DNA from: Anastatus disparis
Taxonomy: Eukaryota; Arthropoda; Insecta; Hymenoptera; Eupelmidae
Length of the DNA: 64,000 nucleotides
Assembly: GCA_017163975.1 (NCBI GenBank)
Contig: JAFFSR010000291.1
Location: 1,989,001 to 2,053,000, forward strand
Direction: 5' to 3'
Shown: positions 43,589-54,665 of the stretch, one piece after another
Layout of the letters: every line of letters begins with the position of its first letter
Numbering within the stretch: the stretch's first letter is position 1
Translations under genes and position numbers: made by a program
The notes under the pieces: model-generated
What the model was told of the DNA's origin: nothing
What the model saw: only the letters and a program-made list of their open reading frames with translations
The model's database searches: none

Positions 43589-44425
43589 GGTGATAGAGCA
43601 AAAAAATAAAAATCTTTAAAACTCTAAGAATTTATTCTTTTTGTTACCCAAAATATGTAAAAAAATTTTCAAGGATCTAGATTGAAAGGATCAAGAGTTA
43701 CAGGACCTTGAAATTTAAAAATTTTTCAGAATATTTTTTGGAAAAGTCCCAACTTTATCATTTTTTTCTGAAAATCCTGATGTTTTAGAGAAAAATGCAT
43801 AATGACACTTCTTGTTGTAAATGAAAAAGAGAGTTAGCAGGATTTTTTACAAACCTGAATCTCGCAGTTTTCTGATTGGCTCTTATATGTAAAACATGGT
43901 TATTGAAATTATTTATTGTTTGCCGCTGCCAAAATTGGCTTTTGAAGGCTTATTTTTTTCTCTTTTTTATTACCTTTAAAATAAATTTTGGTTCGTGTAA
44001 GCAAAAGTCACCAATAAGGAGTTATCACAGTTTTAAATATACATTTTTATGTTAAATTTATTTTTCTCATTGAAAATAGCCTGTCACATACTAAACATGA
44101 TCATCTGGTTTTAATACTCAAAAACTATTAAAATAAGTTTGAAAATCATTAAGTAAAATGTCATTTATTTATTATAAGCCTAATTATTAATTAAACAACA
44201 CTCGTTATTATTATAATGACAATTAATTTCAAAGGAAAATTAGACTCTGAATTATTCCAAAACCAATTAATTATTTTTCAATAAAAATTTACTTATTTCA
44301 AAGAATTGATCCATCAATAAAAAAAAATTATTAAATAATTACTATTTTCCTTACCTTAACTTTCTAGAAAAAGTATCTGTTCAATAGAAAATGATGATAG
44401 AATTTTGGAACACACACTAAATGAA
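43589..44425. repeat. Left ~830-bp arm of a giant inverted repeat
   Basis: Matches 53845-54665 in inverse orientation almost end to end (AAAGTCCCAACTTTATCATTT, TTTGCCGCTGCCAAAATTGG, CCTAATTATTAATTAAACAAC). Similarity is about 90% by eye. The left outer end lacks the GGGACATTTCATGCC terminus present on the right. Confidence 0.85.
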
Positions 44426-44601
44426 TTTTTTGGGGATGATTATAAACAAAAGCTTTTTGACTACTCATTTTTATTTATTTATTTAAATATCTATTTTTAT
44501 TTTTATTTAACCAATAGAAGTATTCTTTAACTTAAAATACTATATATTGAATGTTAGTTTATAACTCTTTATGCATAGTATTTTAATGGATATTTGAGTT
44601 A

Positions 44602-44631
44602 CTAGCTACATTCATGCGCGCGAAGCGCGCA
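44602..44631 (-). mobile_element. Helitron 3' terminus
   Basis: On the minus strand the hairpin TGCGCGC-TTC-GCGCGCA (44631-44615) is followed by TGAATGTAG and CTAG, then T. A GC-rich hairpin about 10 nt before CTRR, with T after it, is the standard Helitron 3' end. It lies ~300 bp downstream of a helicase C-terminal fragment in the same orientation. Confidence 0.7.
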
Positions 44632-44904
44632 ACAAATTTATACTCCAGGGTCAACTATGGATATAATAACATCTATAAACATGATAAGTAATTTTAATAA
44701 ACGAAATTATTTTAGTAGCAATTTTATTGTTTTTAAAAAAATGATGAGTGGTCATCTATCAAAAATTAATTTTAAATAAAAACTAAAATTATGAACCTTA
44801 AAATCAAACAGTACGAAGTGCCTTTAATATGTCATCAAAAATAAAAAAATTAAATTAAAAGAAATTTTTAATATAATTTTTTACATGCATAATTTTCAAT
44901 ATTT

Positions 44905-44994
44905 ATATTAGTTTTTTGGCATGTAGGATATAAGATCAAACTATAGATACCGCAGCATACAACTGACCATGATCAAAAACTTCTCTTTATCAAT
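44905..44994 (-). pseudogene. Helitron helicase C-terminal fragment
   Basis: The minus strand reads FDHGQLYAAVS, matching the HGQLYVALSR motif that ends PIF1-like Helitron helicases. The upstream part of the same frame is found 3.5 kb away at 48516 onwards. The two are separated by an insertion with a 15-bp target duplication. Confidence 0.65.
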
Positions 44995-45039
44995 CAATAA
45001 TTATATTATTCTTTTAAACAGCTAACAACAGCTAAAATT

Positions 45040-45318
45040 TTTTTTAAGCAACTGAATAAACTAATAGCAGTATCTGTTTCAATTTTTCTTTATTTACAAC
45101 ATATAAGTGATTTGAAACATAATAGAGACAAATCTGCGTTGGTTACACACTGTAAAAATTCTAGCCATAGCTTTGATACAAACATAGGAACCTCAAACAT
45201 ATTAGACATTGAATGCAACTATCAAAAAAGATTGCTATCAGAAATGATACATATTAAAAAATATGAAAATTGCAATAATACACGACACTCAAAAATTAAA
45301 CAACGTATTCAATAAATA
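45040..45318 (+). pseudogene. Penelope-like element, GIY-YIG endonuclease C-terminus
   Basis: The frame ending at 45315 reads KSALVTHCKNSSHSFD, then ILDIECNYQKRLLSEMIHI and KKYENCNNTR. This is the typical C-terminal end of Penelope-like retroelement proteins, after the GIY-YIG motif, with the conserved K-S-A-L-x-x-H and the Glu in SEMIHI. The reverse transcriptase and GIY-YIG core are missing, so the copy is strongly 5'-truncated. From 45320 to 45555 no feature is seen. Confidence 0.65.
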
Positions 45319-45558
45319 CATAGTTGAATTATTAAAAAGAAATTAATTTTTTTGATAAAACGGTTTCAAGAATAAATTATTTACAATAAAACGCAATAAT
45401 TGTTAAATTAGATTAAATATAATTAAATCAAATTCATTCATGTGAGTCAAAATCTTGAATCAAATACCAAGTACATAAAAGAAAACACTTGCTAGTCACT
45501 TTGTACATACGTAACTCACCTAAATTACCTATGTTAAAGATTTGTATAACCAAAGAAA

Positions 45559-45782
45559 ATAGACGCTTATAGAAGGATTCTTCTGGGTTACATTTTTCGT
45601 CCGAAAGCCTGGGTAACACTTCAACATTGTTTGTATATCTATACATATGAAAAATGTGCTATATATATGATTTATATAGATATAAAAATACATGGGATTT
45701 GATGGCGTCCCCAAGTAGCTGGGTAACAGAACCAACTCATTTTTGGCAGAAATTTCCCATGTACGCTTCTATCAGCGTCTAT
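45559..45782. mobile_element. 224-bp MITE, copy of the 33.26 kb family
   Basis: The ends ATAGACGCTTATAGAAGG and CTTCTATCAGCGTCTAT are inverted. The interior matches 33255-33458 in opposite orientation. Both copies extend on one side into CAACGAATATAGACGC, so that may be the true outer end. Confidence 0.75.
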
Positions 45783-46051
45783 ATTCGTTGAAATAACTTA
45801 TACTTCATAATGTCACGTAGATCATGATGACGCATATTAGATTGCGTAAATTTTTATTATTAATAGAAATATCTATTATTATACATTTTTATAAAACAAA
45901 AATAGTTATGTAATACCACATGTTTAATACTTGTAAGTTTCATTTTTTATTTTTATTGTTACGCCTAAAATGTATTGTTTTAGGTGATGTTTTTTTAATG
46001 TATTGTTGATGAATTTAGAAATTTTTAATCATTAAGAAACTGTTATCAGTT

Positions 46052-46914
46052 CCCATATGGAAATAATTTATGTGAAAAACTGTGAATAATAGTAAATAAT
46101 TGTAAATAACTGTTAAAAAATGTGGAAATTGAGACATAAATAATAGTTATTTACAGTTATTTACTATTATTTATTATTAATTACTATTATTTACAGTTAT
46201 TAACTGTTATTAACTATTATTAACTGTTATTTACAGTTATTTACAATTATTTACAATTATTTACAGTTTTTTATAATTATTTACAATTATTTATAATTAT
46301 TTACAGTTATTCATAATTATCTACAGTTATTTACATTTTCAAAAATTTTTGAATTAGTGAATAATTTAATGTTATTAATAATTATTTACAATTATTTATA
46401 GTTATTTACGGTTATTTACAGTTTTTTACAGTTATTTACAGTTATTTATAATTATTTACAATTATTTACAATTTTCCATAGATTTTTACAATTATTTACA
46501 GTTATTCACATTTTTAAAAATTTTCGCCTATATATAAAATTATTGAATAAATTCGTGAAGATTTTCGAAAATGTAAATAACTGCAAATAATTGTAAAAAA
46601 CTATAAATAATCGTAAATAACTGTAAATAATTGTGAAAAAAGTGAATAAATGTAAATAACTGTAAATAAATATAAATAACTGCAAATAAGTGTAAATAAC
46701 AGTTAATAAGTGTAAATAACAGATGATAACTGTAAATAAGTGTAAATAACAGTAAATAATTCTAAATAATTGTAAATAACTGTTATTTATGTCTCAATTC
46801 CCACATTTTTTAACATTTTTCTACAGTTATTTACAGTTATTTACATTTATTTACATTTATTTACAGTTATTAACAGTTATTTACAATTATATCCAAAAAT
46901 TTTTTCCATATGGG
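46052..46914. mobile_element. Foldback element built of alternating inverted 10-bp repeats
   Basis: The ends CCCATATGGAA and TTCCATATGGG are inverted. Inside, blocks of TTATTTACAG (46140-46510, 46800-46890) alternate with blocks of the reverse unit TGTAAATAAC (46080-46130, 46560-46790). Matching phrases GAGACATAAATAATAG and CTATTTATGTCTC-like text pair the two halves. Structure recalls FB-type elements, whose long arms consist of short tandem repeats. No coding sequence. Confidence 0.8.
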
Positions 46915-47270
46915 TTGTTATTAAATTTTATGTTTTAGCACCTGAAGTGGCCTCTCTAAAAAATAGAGGAGAAAAGTCGTTATTACTCTTATAGGAATAA
47001 AGAAAAATTGAAACAACTGCTGCTATTAGTTTATTCACAGTTAGAAATATCAAAGACAAAGTCTGTTAAAACCAGTTAACAGACAAAAATGTGTGTTACT
47101 TTAACAAACAAAATGTCTTTAAAGGATTTAACAAACAAATGTCTGTTAAAATTTTACTTATAAATTACAGACATTGTCTGTCAATGTACTAAAACTTTTT
47201 TTGGTCTTGTTTTCCGTACACATACATACACGTTTTATATATAGTTTTATTTTTTTAAATTCACGTTTAA

Positions 47271-47635
47271 GGAGTCTCATGTGCTAGCTATAGTTTGCTA
47301 TAGTTTGTTGTTCATAATAATCAAAAATTTAAAAATTCTTCAATATTTTGAAAAACATTAATTTATACCTGGAAAAAAATCTCTGCAAATTTTTAGTTAG
47401 ACTTATCGACTGATTTTATTATTTATGGTCACTTAAAGTTTATCTTTTTACTACTATGAGATACAAAACACGCGGACTTCGAGTGAGCACATATAAAAAA
47501 ATTAGTTGATAAGACTACTTGAAAATTTGCAGAAATTTTTTTCTAGGTATAAATTAATTTTTATCAAAATTTTGAAGAGTTCTTTAAACTTTTAATTTTT
47601 ATGAACAACAAACTATAGCTGACATATGAGACTCC
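47271..47635. mobile_element. 365-bp MITE with TTAA duplication, GGAGTCTCAT ends
   Basis: GGAGTCTCAT and ATGAGACTCC are flanked by TTAA at 47267-47270 and 47636-47639. The arms are inverted through CTATAGTTTG and AATTTGCAGA-like text. TTAA targeting with GG ends suggests a Kolobok-type relation, as inference. Confidence 0.75.
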
Positions 47636-47776
47636 TTAAATTAATAAATGTACAAGAACTCAAGAAATATTAGAAAGAACGTTTTTTATTATATCTTATA
47701 CAATATTATATTCGTTTATAATATGATATTCGTTGTCTAATGAATAGCTTTCGTGACATTTACAATGATATAATTT

Positions 47777-48232
47777 TAATAATTATTAACAATTTTTATA
47801 AACAAATTATAATAATACGTTTTTTCGAAAAAAAAAAATTATGATATTTTTTAGGTCATTTTGAGTAAAAAAGGTTCTCATGAACATATTGCTAAAATGA
47901 ACTGAATCGGCAAAAAAAATCGCAGTTTGAAAAAACGCGATTTTTCAAAACTTTGACAGCCTATAGCTCAGCTTCTACTGATTTCATTTTAACTCACAAT
48001 AGCTTAAATTGTTGGTTAAAATATAAACTTAAAGATTACAGTAGTTAGCGACCGTATTTATAAAAAATCGCGTTTTTCAAACTTTGCAATTTGTTTTCTG
48101 CCGATTCAGTGCATTTTAGCAATATGTTCATGAGAACCTTTTTTACTCAAAATGAACTAAATAATATGATAAATTTTTTTTTTTAAGTGCATTTTCATAA
48201 TTTGTTTATGAAAATTGTTAATAATTATTAAA
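47777..48232. mobile_element. ~455-bp palindromic MITE
   Basis: Arms at 47777-47950 and 48060-48232 are inverted (TTAATAATTATTAACAATTT, GTTCTCATGAACATATTGC, AAAAAATCGC). Boundaries are approximate and no target duplication is resolved. Confidence 0.65.
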
Positions 48233-48515
48233 TGCGCCATTTTCAGACATTCTACCCAAAAAATTCGGATTCAGCAGGTCAAAAATACATTAAAAAACCT
48301 GGGTAGAATTGAGGACCTCGATCGACCAAGACTTATGTAGTTTGCCCCTGGACTATCTATTTTAGTCGTTTGTTACGGACATTTTCAGAATCAACTGACA
48401 TAAAGTCTGTTAAATCGTCACATCCTTGTTTGTTACTTCAACAGGCAATTTAGTAACAGAAAATAAAAGTTAACAGACTACACAATTGTTTTTAACCGTG
48501 TTCAGTTCCTTAAAA

Positions 48516-48950
48516 CAATAATTATATTATCAAACGTTTGTCCACGTAATTTACTAATCGTCATAGCAAAAGATAATTCACATGAAAATTACGTTCTTTT
48601 AAATGTAAAAGGAATATTCATTTTCACAATATAATCTACTACGGTTTGGAAAAATATTATCTTATACCACCCGTCAAAATTTTACATTTTAATAAATGAT
48701 TAGAAAATTCTAAAATTTGCAATCTCGCACTATTGCATGAACCTTTATTAATACTTATATTTTTTATAAGCATTACAGTAAATTTTTCTCTCAAATGCAA
48801 TTTACTGGAAGGATTAAAAGAATTTAAATATTCTAGAAGAAACATTTCATCTGATTCATTATTGATTTTCATCACTATCAATTTCCGAGTTTTAAAATAA
48901 TGTATGAAAATAATATAAATTTTGCAATAAAGAATCAAAAAGTTTTTCAC
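48516..48950 (-). pseudogene. Helitron helicase fragment
   Basis: On the minus strand MLIKNISINKGSCNSARLQI, then SNHLLKCKILTG, matches the segment of Helitron helicases around LLRN...KGLCNGTRL...ILTG. After a frameshift come IPFTFKRT and FAMTISKLRGQTFDNIII, the motif VI region (usually AFAMTINKSQGQTF). The frame resumes at 44.99 kb. Walker motifs are absent. From 48955 to 49340 no gene is seen. Confidence 0.7.
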
Positions 48951-49672
48951 AAAAAAAACATTTTATTTTTTACTTGCATTAAATTTTGTTTCAACTCATT
49001 CATATAAAATTGTTTTCACTAATTATTATATGCGTTACATCTTTAGTTTGGATAGCATTAAATTAAATTAAATATTGCAGTAAATTAAATTTTTAAATAC
49101 TATTATTGGTAATAAGAGTTTAAAAATCCCTCATTATTTAAAATTACAAAAGCATCTTTTTCATCTTTATATATTTAATGACTATTAAATAAATGACTTT
49201 ACTTAGCTACTTCATAACCGCATTATAGGTAATAATAAATATATCTATTACATTTATTTGAACTTAAGCATTTACAAAAACGCTGCCAAGTGCTTTGGTG
49301 TAATGCTTTCTCATAGAGCTCATTGTGTTAGAGTATTTTGATTTCATTTTGCTTTCTCAAAGAAAAATTATTGTATCGGTGAAAAAATTTTTTCTATTTT
49401 TTCGTTAATTTGTACATATTTAGACTCCGGGAGTCAAAAAAAGTGGTTTCAAATAAAAATTTTTTCAAAATTTTCAAAATGCTCTAAAATTAAAACTGCG
49501 CTAAGAAAATTAGTTTTTAAAAATTTTTTTCTTCTGACAATAGCGGATAACTTGCATGCGAATTTTGGGGCAAATCTATAGAGTAATTTACGTAAAATAA
49601 AAGAAAAATGAATTTTTTTTTCAAATTTTACAAAATTATCTAAAATTAAAACCACGCTAAGAAAATCAGTTT

Positions 49673-50084
49673 GGGTGGGGCTCGAACATTAGAATGTTTT
49701 TTATTTAATGAATATTTATTTAGAGTGCCACAATTACGAATAGCGTATTCCATAATTTAGAATAAAGTAATAATGAATTTTCATGATTTCAAAAAGCAGT
49801 AGTGATAATCTCAAATTATTCGATTAAAATATTTAGAGTTCTTTCGAAATCTTGATATAATTTATTCTAAATTTAGACGTACATTTATTTTGCTACTTCT
49901 TATTTCGATAAAGTGAATATTCTAAAATGCTTTACTCGCATTAGTTATTTTCGTTACTTCAGTCGCTGAAAATACGAAAATTCTAAAATGAATAAATGAA
50001 CAGTCTTGATATGCACATAATTTATATGAACTTCTAAATAAATGTTAATTAAATAAAAAACATTCTAATATTCGAGCCCCACCC
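49673..50084. mobile_element. 412-bp MITE, GGGTGGGGCTCG ends, 8-bp duplication
   Basis: GGGTGGGGCTCGAACATTAG and the inverse ending CGAGCCCCACCC are flanked by ATCAGTTT at 49665-49672 and 50085-50092. An 8-bp duplication fits hAT or P-type elements. The next element shares the ends. Confidence 0.9.
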
Positions 50085-50142
50085 ATCAGTTTTCAGAAGT
50101 TTTTCTTTTGGTAGTCGCAAATAATTTCCAAGCAAATTTTAG

Positions 50143-50655
50143 GGGTGGGGTTCGATTTTTCGAAAGACCGATATTTTTTTGTGCTTAACGTAGAATCTCA
50201 AAATTTAGAATGATGCTATTGATAACATTCATTTAAATTATTTAGAAATCTCGTTTTCAATTCATGGCTGCTATCGAAATTTATTTATTTGAATAAATTA
50301 TAATTGATATTTAGAATAGTAAAAAGTATACAGAACACTATATTATGATTAGATATTTCGAAATTTCTAATAGAGTTTTCAAAAGTATATTTTTGTATAT
50401 TCTTTCGATACTTGTCAAAAGATTTTATTAGAAATTTCGAAATATTTTATAATTATATGGTGCTCTATGTACGTGTTACGATTCTAAATATCAATTATAA
50501 TTTATTCGAATAAATAAATTTCGATTGCAGCCATGAATTGAAAATGAGATTTCTAAATAATTTAAATGAATGTTATCAATAGCATCATTCTAAATTTTGA
50601 GATTCTACGTTAAGCACAAAAAAATATCGGTCTTTTGAAAAATCGAACCCCACTC
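50143..50655. mobile_element. 513-bp palindromic MITE, GGGTGGGGTTCG ends, 8-bp duplication
   Basis: GGGTGGGGTTCGATTTTTCG and the inverse ending CGAACCCCACTC are flanked by AATTTTAG at 50135-50142 and 50656-50663. The arms of ~240 bp are nearly complementary. Same family ends as 49673-50084, inserted 59 bp away. Confidence 0.9.
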
Positions 50656-50906
50656 AATTTTAGAGCAAATCCATCGAGTACTTAAAGTAAAATACAAAAA
50701 AAAATTAAAAATTAGAATTGAAAAAAAATGTTTTAAATTGTTCTAAAATTAAAACTATGCCAAGAAAACCAGTTTTCAATAGCTTCCGTACCAGTTAGAC
50801 AAAAAAATAAATTGTATGCAAAATTTGAAGGAAATCTGTCGAGTACTTTTCGAGATCTAATTGACGTAATGAGTACATACACACACAAACATACAGACAT
50901 TTTCTG

Positions 50907-51008
50907 CCCTACAAAAAAAAATCAGGTGAGAGATCATTACATGAGATTTTGGCATGATAAATCACCTAAGAAATCAGGTGATTTCTCGCCTGATTTTTTT
51001 TAACAGGG
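50907..51008. mobile_element. 102-bp palindromic MITE, CCCTAC ends
   Basis: CCCTACAAAAAAAAATCAGG and CCTGATTTTTTTTAACAGGG are inverted, and AAATCAGGTGATTTC inside adds a second pairing. Only TG flanks both sides. Confidence 0.6.
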
Positions 51009-51469
51009 TGGAAACCACTTTTTTCCACGAGTCTGAATATGTACAAATTAATAAAAAAATAGAACAAATTTTTTTATTGATACAATGTTTTCTTTATGAG
51101 AAAGTAGAAGTGTATTAAAATATATTTATGACTCATAAATCTTAAGACATGATACACATACAACATTATTTCATTTTAAATAGTGTTATTAAATAAACAA
51201 AATCAAGTTTTTAACTAATCAAAAGGATTTTAAGCATCAGATAAGGGTTTTTAAAACTATTCATGGATCAAACTTTTTTATTTAATGTATATTTAAGCTA
51301 AAAAGAAGTTTTATTAGTTAATATTATAATAACAAAAAATTATCAATTACATTTAAATCTGATTTTTTTTCAGACTGAAACTCAGGTCTGATAGCTCAAA
51401 TAACTACAGTTGAGTAGAAAGTGCATAGGCGCCCAAGTTATTTCAGCTTATGTCTGTATATTATAAAAT

Positions 51470-52190
51470 AACCCATATGTATAAGTAAACTAATCAGTTA
51501 AATATATTATATTAAATATTAATTCATTTTATATTATAAAATATAACACACCTATATTAGTAAATATTCAAACTTTTATTGAAAATATAGTCATATGGCT
51601 TGTTTGTCAACTGTAATGCAAATTTTATATATACAAATATATAAAAAGGATGCTTACTATAGTTATAATTTTATCAGCATGTTAATTATTTTTAAGCTTT
51701 ATTCATTAAAACATAAATTGTTTTTCCATTTTTTAATTTCATGTATTAATATTTAGTTAAATAGTAATGTATATAATGAAATAACTCACTCGTATAAGCA
51801 AACTATTCAGTTAAATACATTATATTAAATATTAATTCATCGTATATCATAAAATAGCACACTTATATAAAATGATTAAGTAAATTATTCAAATTTTCAT
51901 TAAAAATAGACATATAGCTTGTTCGTCAACTGTAATACAAATTTTATATGTTAATCTATAACAAAGCTGCCTATCGTAGTCATACTTTTATCAGTGTGCA
52001 AATTATTTTCAAACTACATTTACTGAAAACACACATTTTATACTTCTATTTATTTATGTATTAATATTTAATATAATAAGTTTAACTAAATAGTATTGTA
52101 TATTATGAAATAGCACACTCGTATAAGTAGATTCTTTAAATTTTCATTAAAAATAGACATACAGTTTGTTCGTCAATTGTATCATCCATT
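51470..52190. repeat. ~308-bp direct tandem repeat, about 2.5 copies
   Basis: GTATAAGTAAACTAATCAGT near 51480 recurs as GTATAAGCAAACTATTCAGT at 51797 and is shortened at 52110. AGCTTGTTCGTCAACTGTAA-type text closes each unit. From 52195 to 53090 no gene is recognised. Confidence 0.75.
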
Positions 52191-53094
52191 GTTATCAGTA
52201 AATTTTGATCTTGATTCATTCTAACCTTATTTTTTTTATTCAAATGTGCATAAATTTATCTTTAAAACATTAGTTAAATATATTACTTTTTTTGGTACTT
52301 TGATGATTTTTAATCTGAGTAATAGAAATATAGAATAATAAAACTTTCATAACCTCAAACCTTCATAACCTAAAACCTTCATTAATTGCTGTTACTATAC
52401 TTATTTTTAAATGAAAAACAATTAAAAATATATACATATTGTACCTGCATTAAGCAATACTTATGCAATAAAGGAATAAATTACTTATCTGAATTGTTAT
52501 ATTATTTGATGTCTTTACAATTTTACTGGAATTTTTAAATAAAAGGTAGTCACCTTGCTTGTGCTCATAGTTATATATTTTATCATTAAACTATACATTG
52601 GTTATATACATAAATAATATTGCTTGGTTTAAAATAAAATATTCTTATTCTATTTTAATTGAGTTACTTCTATTATATTTAAAAAACAATGCCTAGAAAT
52701 TAACTTTTATTTATTTAAAAAATCTAAACCCTTTAAAATTTAATTTTTGGCGCCTATTCTATATCGACCAATCAGGATTCGATCTTTAGATGCTTCAACA
52801 TGGCGGCTCATCATTTTTTTAAGAAAGATCCGCACTTAAGTTTATTCTCATAAATTTTTTTACTGTAGCGAAAAACTAGATTAAACACACCGTTCATTAA
52901 TAGACTTGGGTTGGAAATATTGTTAAAAGGAGGAGCTTTGGTATACCCTTAAGACCGTTATATATGAAAAGTAAATAAGATGTTAATTACTAAAAAAGTC
53001 TCTTTGTTTTATAAATTGTTTTTTTTTCTGAATATTATAAAGAACAAATAATAGAAATATCGTTCAAATTATATTCATTGGGTGGAGAAAGAAA

Positions 53095-53802
53095 AATGGA
53101 TTTTGATCCATGAACAGCTGTAGATACAGCTGGCAAAATTGCTGAAACTGGATACACGCAAAGAAGAATGGTAAGAGTTTAGAAGATCTTAGTTTACATT
53201 ATGATATGACAGTTAAAAATTCTTTTGTTGATATTGTTTAAATTCTTTATCGTGTAGATTCTATGGATCCAACGTATATGGAAGGCAAAGACTGCCTTGT
53301 TGATTATAAAAGAGTTCTTGATGATATATTAAATCTACATCAACGTACAAAATTGAAAATCCATTAGACAGCCCTAGTATTATTAAAGTAACCCCTGAAC
53401 TTCTGATGTCAGAGAAATATTCTTGTGTAAGTTAAGAATTTAAGCAAGAATCAGCTCAATTTTTGAAAACAGTTGCAATTATAATTGCTAGGATTAGACA
53501 ACATATTAAACCAGATGTCCCAGTTTACAGGTATATTATACGTTTAACTGTGTCACAGCTTCTTGAATTTATTCATACAAGCAAGAAAAAATATATAAAA
53601 GCAAAACTTGAACCAGTCACTGCAGTTGGTGCTTTAACTGCACAAAGTATTAGAGGACCTGGCACTTGAATAACCTTAAAAACTTTTCATTTCGCTCGTA
53701 TAGCACCTATAAACATTACTCAACATGTACCTTGTATTAATGAAATTAGTAATGCTAATCTAAAAATCAGTATTCTAATTATAACAGCTCATTTAATGTA
53801 AT
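53095..53802 (+). pseudogene. POLR3A: RNA polymerase III largest subunit (POLR3A/RPC160-like) fragment
   Basis: Translated in shifting frames the segment reads AGKIAETGYTQRRM, EDLSLHYDMTVKNSFVDIV, DSMDPTYMEGKD, YKRVLDDI, then SQLLEFIHTSKKKYIKAKLE, PVTAVGALTAQSIRGPGT, a stop, [17 protein letters not shown], and [11 protein letters not shown]. This is the Rpb1-domain-5 region. The family core is [27 protein letters not shown], and the ending STPIITA is specific to Pol III rather than Pol I or II. Here GEPGTQ has become RGPGT plus a stop. At least three stops or frameshifts are present. No introns are evident in the ~700 bp. It abuts the inner edge of the right inverted arm. A retrocopy or a fragment captured by a transposon both fit. 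Confidence 0.8.
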
Positions 53803-53844
53803 TCATTGTAATAAAAGCCTCTATCATTTCTTTTAAACGTATGT

Positions 53845-54665
53845 TCCAAAATGATATCATCATTTTCCATTTTACTGATACTTTTTATAGAAAGTTAAGG
53901 CAAGGAAAATAGTAATTATTTAATTTTTTTTTTTATTGATGGATCAATTCTTTGAAATAAGTAAATTTTTATTGAAAAATAATTAATTGGTTTTGGAATA
54001 ATTCAGAGTCTAATTTTCCTTTGAAATTAATTGTAATTATAATAATAACGAGTGTTGTTTAATTAATAATTAGGCTTATAATAAATAAATGACATTTTAT
54101 TAAATGATTTTTAAACTTCTTTTAATAGTTTTTGAGTATTAAAACCAGATGATCATGTTTAGTATGTGATAAGCTATTTTCAATCAGAAAAATAAATTTT
54201 ACATAAAAATGTATATTTAAAACTGTGATAACTCCTTATGGTGACTTTTGCTTACACGAACCAAAATTTATTTTAAAGGTAATAAAAAAGAGAAAAAAAT
54301 AAGCCTTCAAAAGCCAATTTTGGCAGCGGCAAACAATAAATAATTTCAATAACCATGTTTTACATATAAGAGCCAATCAGAAAACTGCGAGATTCAGGTT
54401 TGTAAAAAATCCTGCTAACTCTCTTCTTCATTTACAACAAGAAGTGTTATTATGCATTTTTCTCTAAAACATCAGGATTTTCAGAAAAAAAATGATAAAG
54501 TTGGGACTTTTCCAAAAATTTTGAAAAATTTGCAAATTTCAAGGTCCTGTAACTCTTGATCCTGTTAATCTAGATCCTTGAAATTTTTTTTACATATTTT
54601 GGGTAACAAAAAGAATAAATTCTTAGAGTTTTAAAGATTTTTATTTTTTTGCTTCATCAGTTGGC
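53845..54665. repeat. Right arm of the giant inverted repeat
   Basis: Inverse of 43589-44425. Its outer end continues to GGCATGAAATGTCCC at about 54679 and then TA-rich text, the same terminus as at 41581. From 54680 to 55090 no gene is seen; a fragment of the ATAGACGC MITE end lies at 54746-54760. Confidence 0.85.

Larger units (their letters stand above)
47036..48500. mobile_element. TIR element with CACRGTTARAAA ends and GTCTGTTAA repeats
   Basis: The left end CACAGTTAGAAATATC and right end TTTTTAACCGTG are loosely inverted. Subterminal GTCTGTTAA or TTAACAGAC motifs occur near 47062, 47076, 47140, 48410 and 48466. Two further MITEs are nested within. No transposase or clear target duplication. 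Confidence 0.45.
44995..48530 (+). mobile_element. 3.5-kb composite insertion with 15-bp target duplication
   Basis: CAATAATTATATTAT is present at 44995-45009 and 48516-48530. Joining the flanks restores the helicase reading from GQTFDNIII to FDHGQLY, so the insert split an older Helitron. The first recognisable content is a Penelope-like 3' coding fragment on the plus strand, and a 15-bp duplication suits a 5'-truncated retroelement. Later insertions inside it are listed separately. Confidence 0.65.
49345..51105. mobile_element. 1.76-kb element with ~100-bp inverted ends and internal tandem repeats
   Basis: The left end CTTTCTCAAAGAAAAATTAT, then TTAATTTGTACATATTTAGACTC, is inverted at 50995-51105 (GAGTCTGAATATGTACAAATT). 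The interior was a ~150-165-bp tandem repeat (CTAAAATTAAAACTGCGCTA, then AAATCTATAGAGTA-like) of about three copies, now split by two 8-bp-duplication MITEs and one 102-bp MITE. Confidence 0.7.

Noticed and set aside
46052..46914. CRISPR array
   Set aside because: Repeats are short, degenerate, inverted and contiguous without unique spacers, in a eukaryotic context. The other tandem arrays fail for the same reasons.
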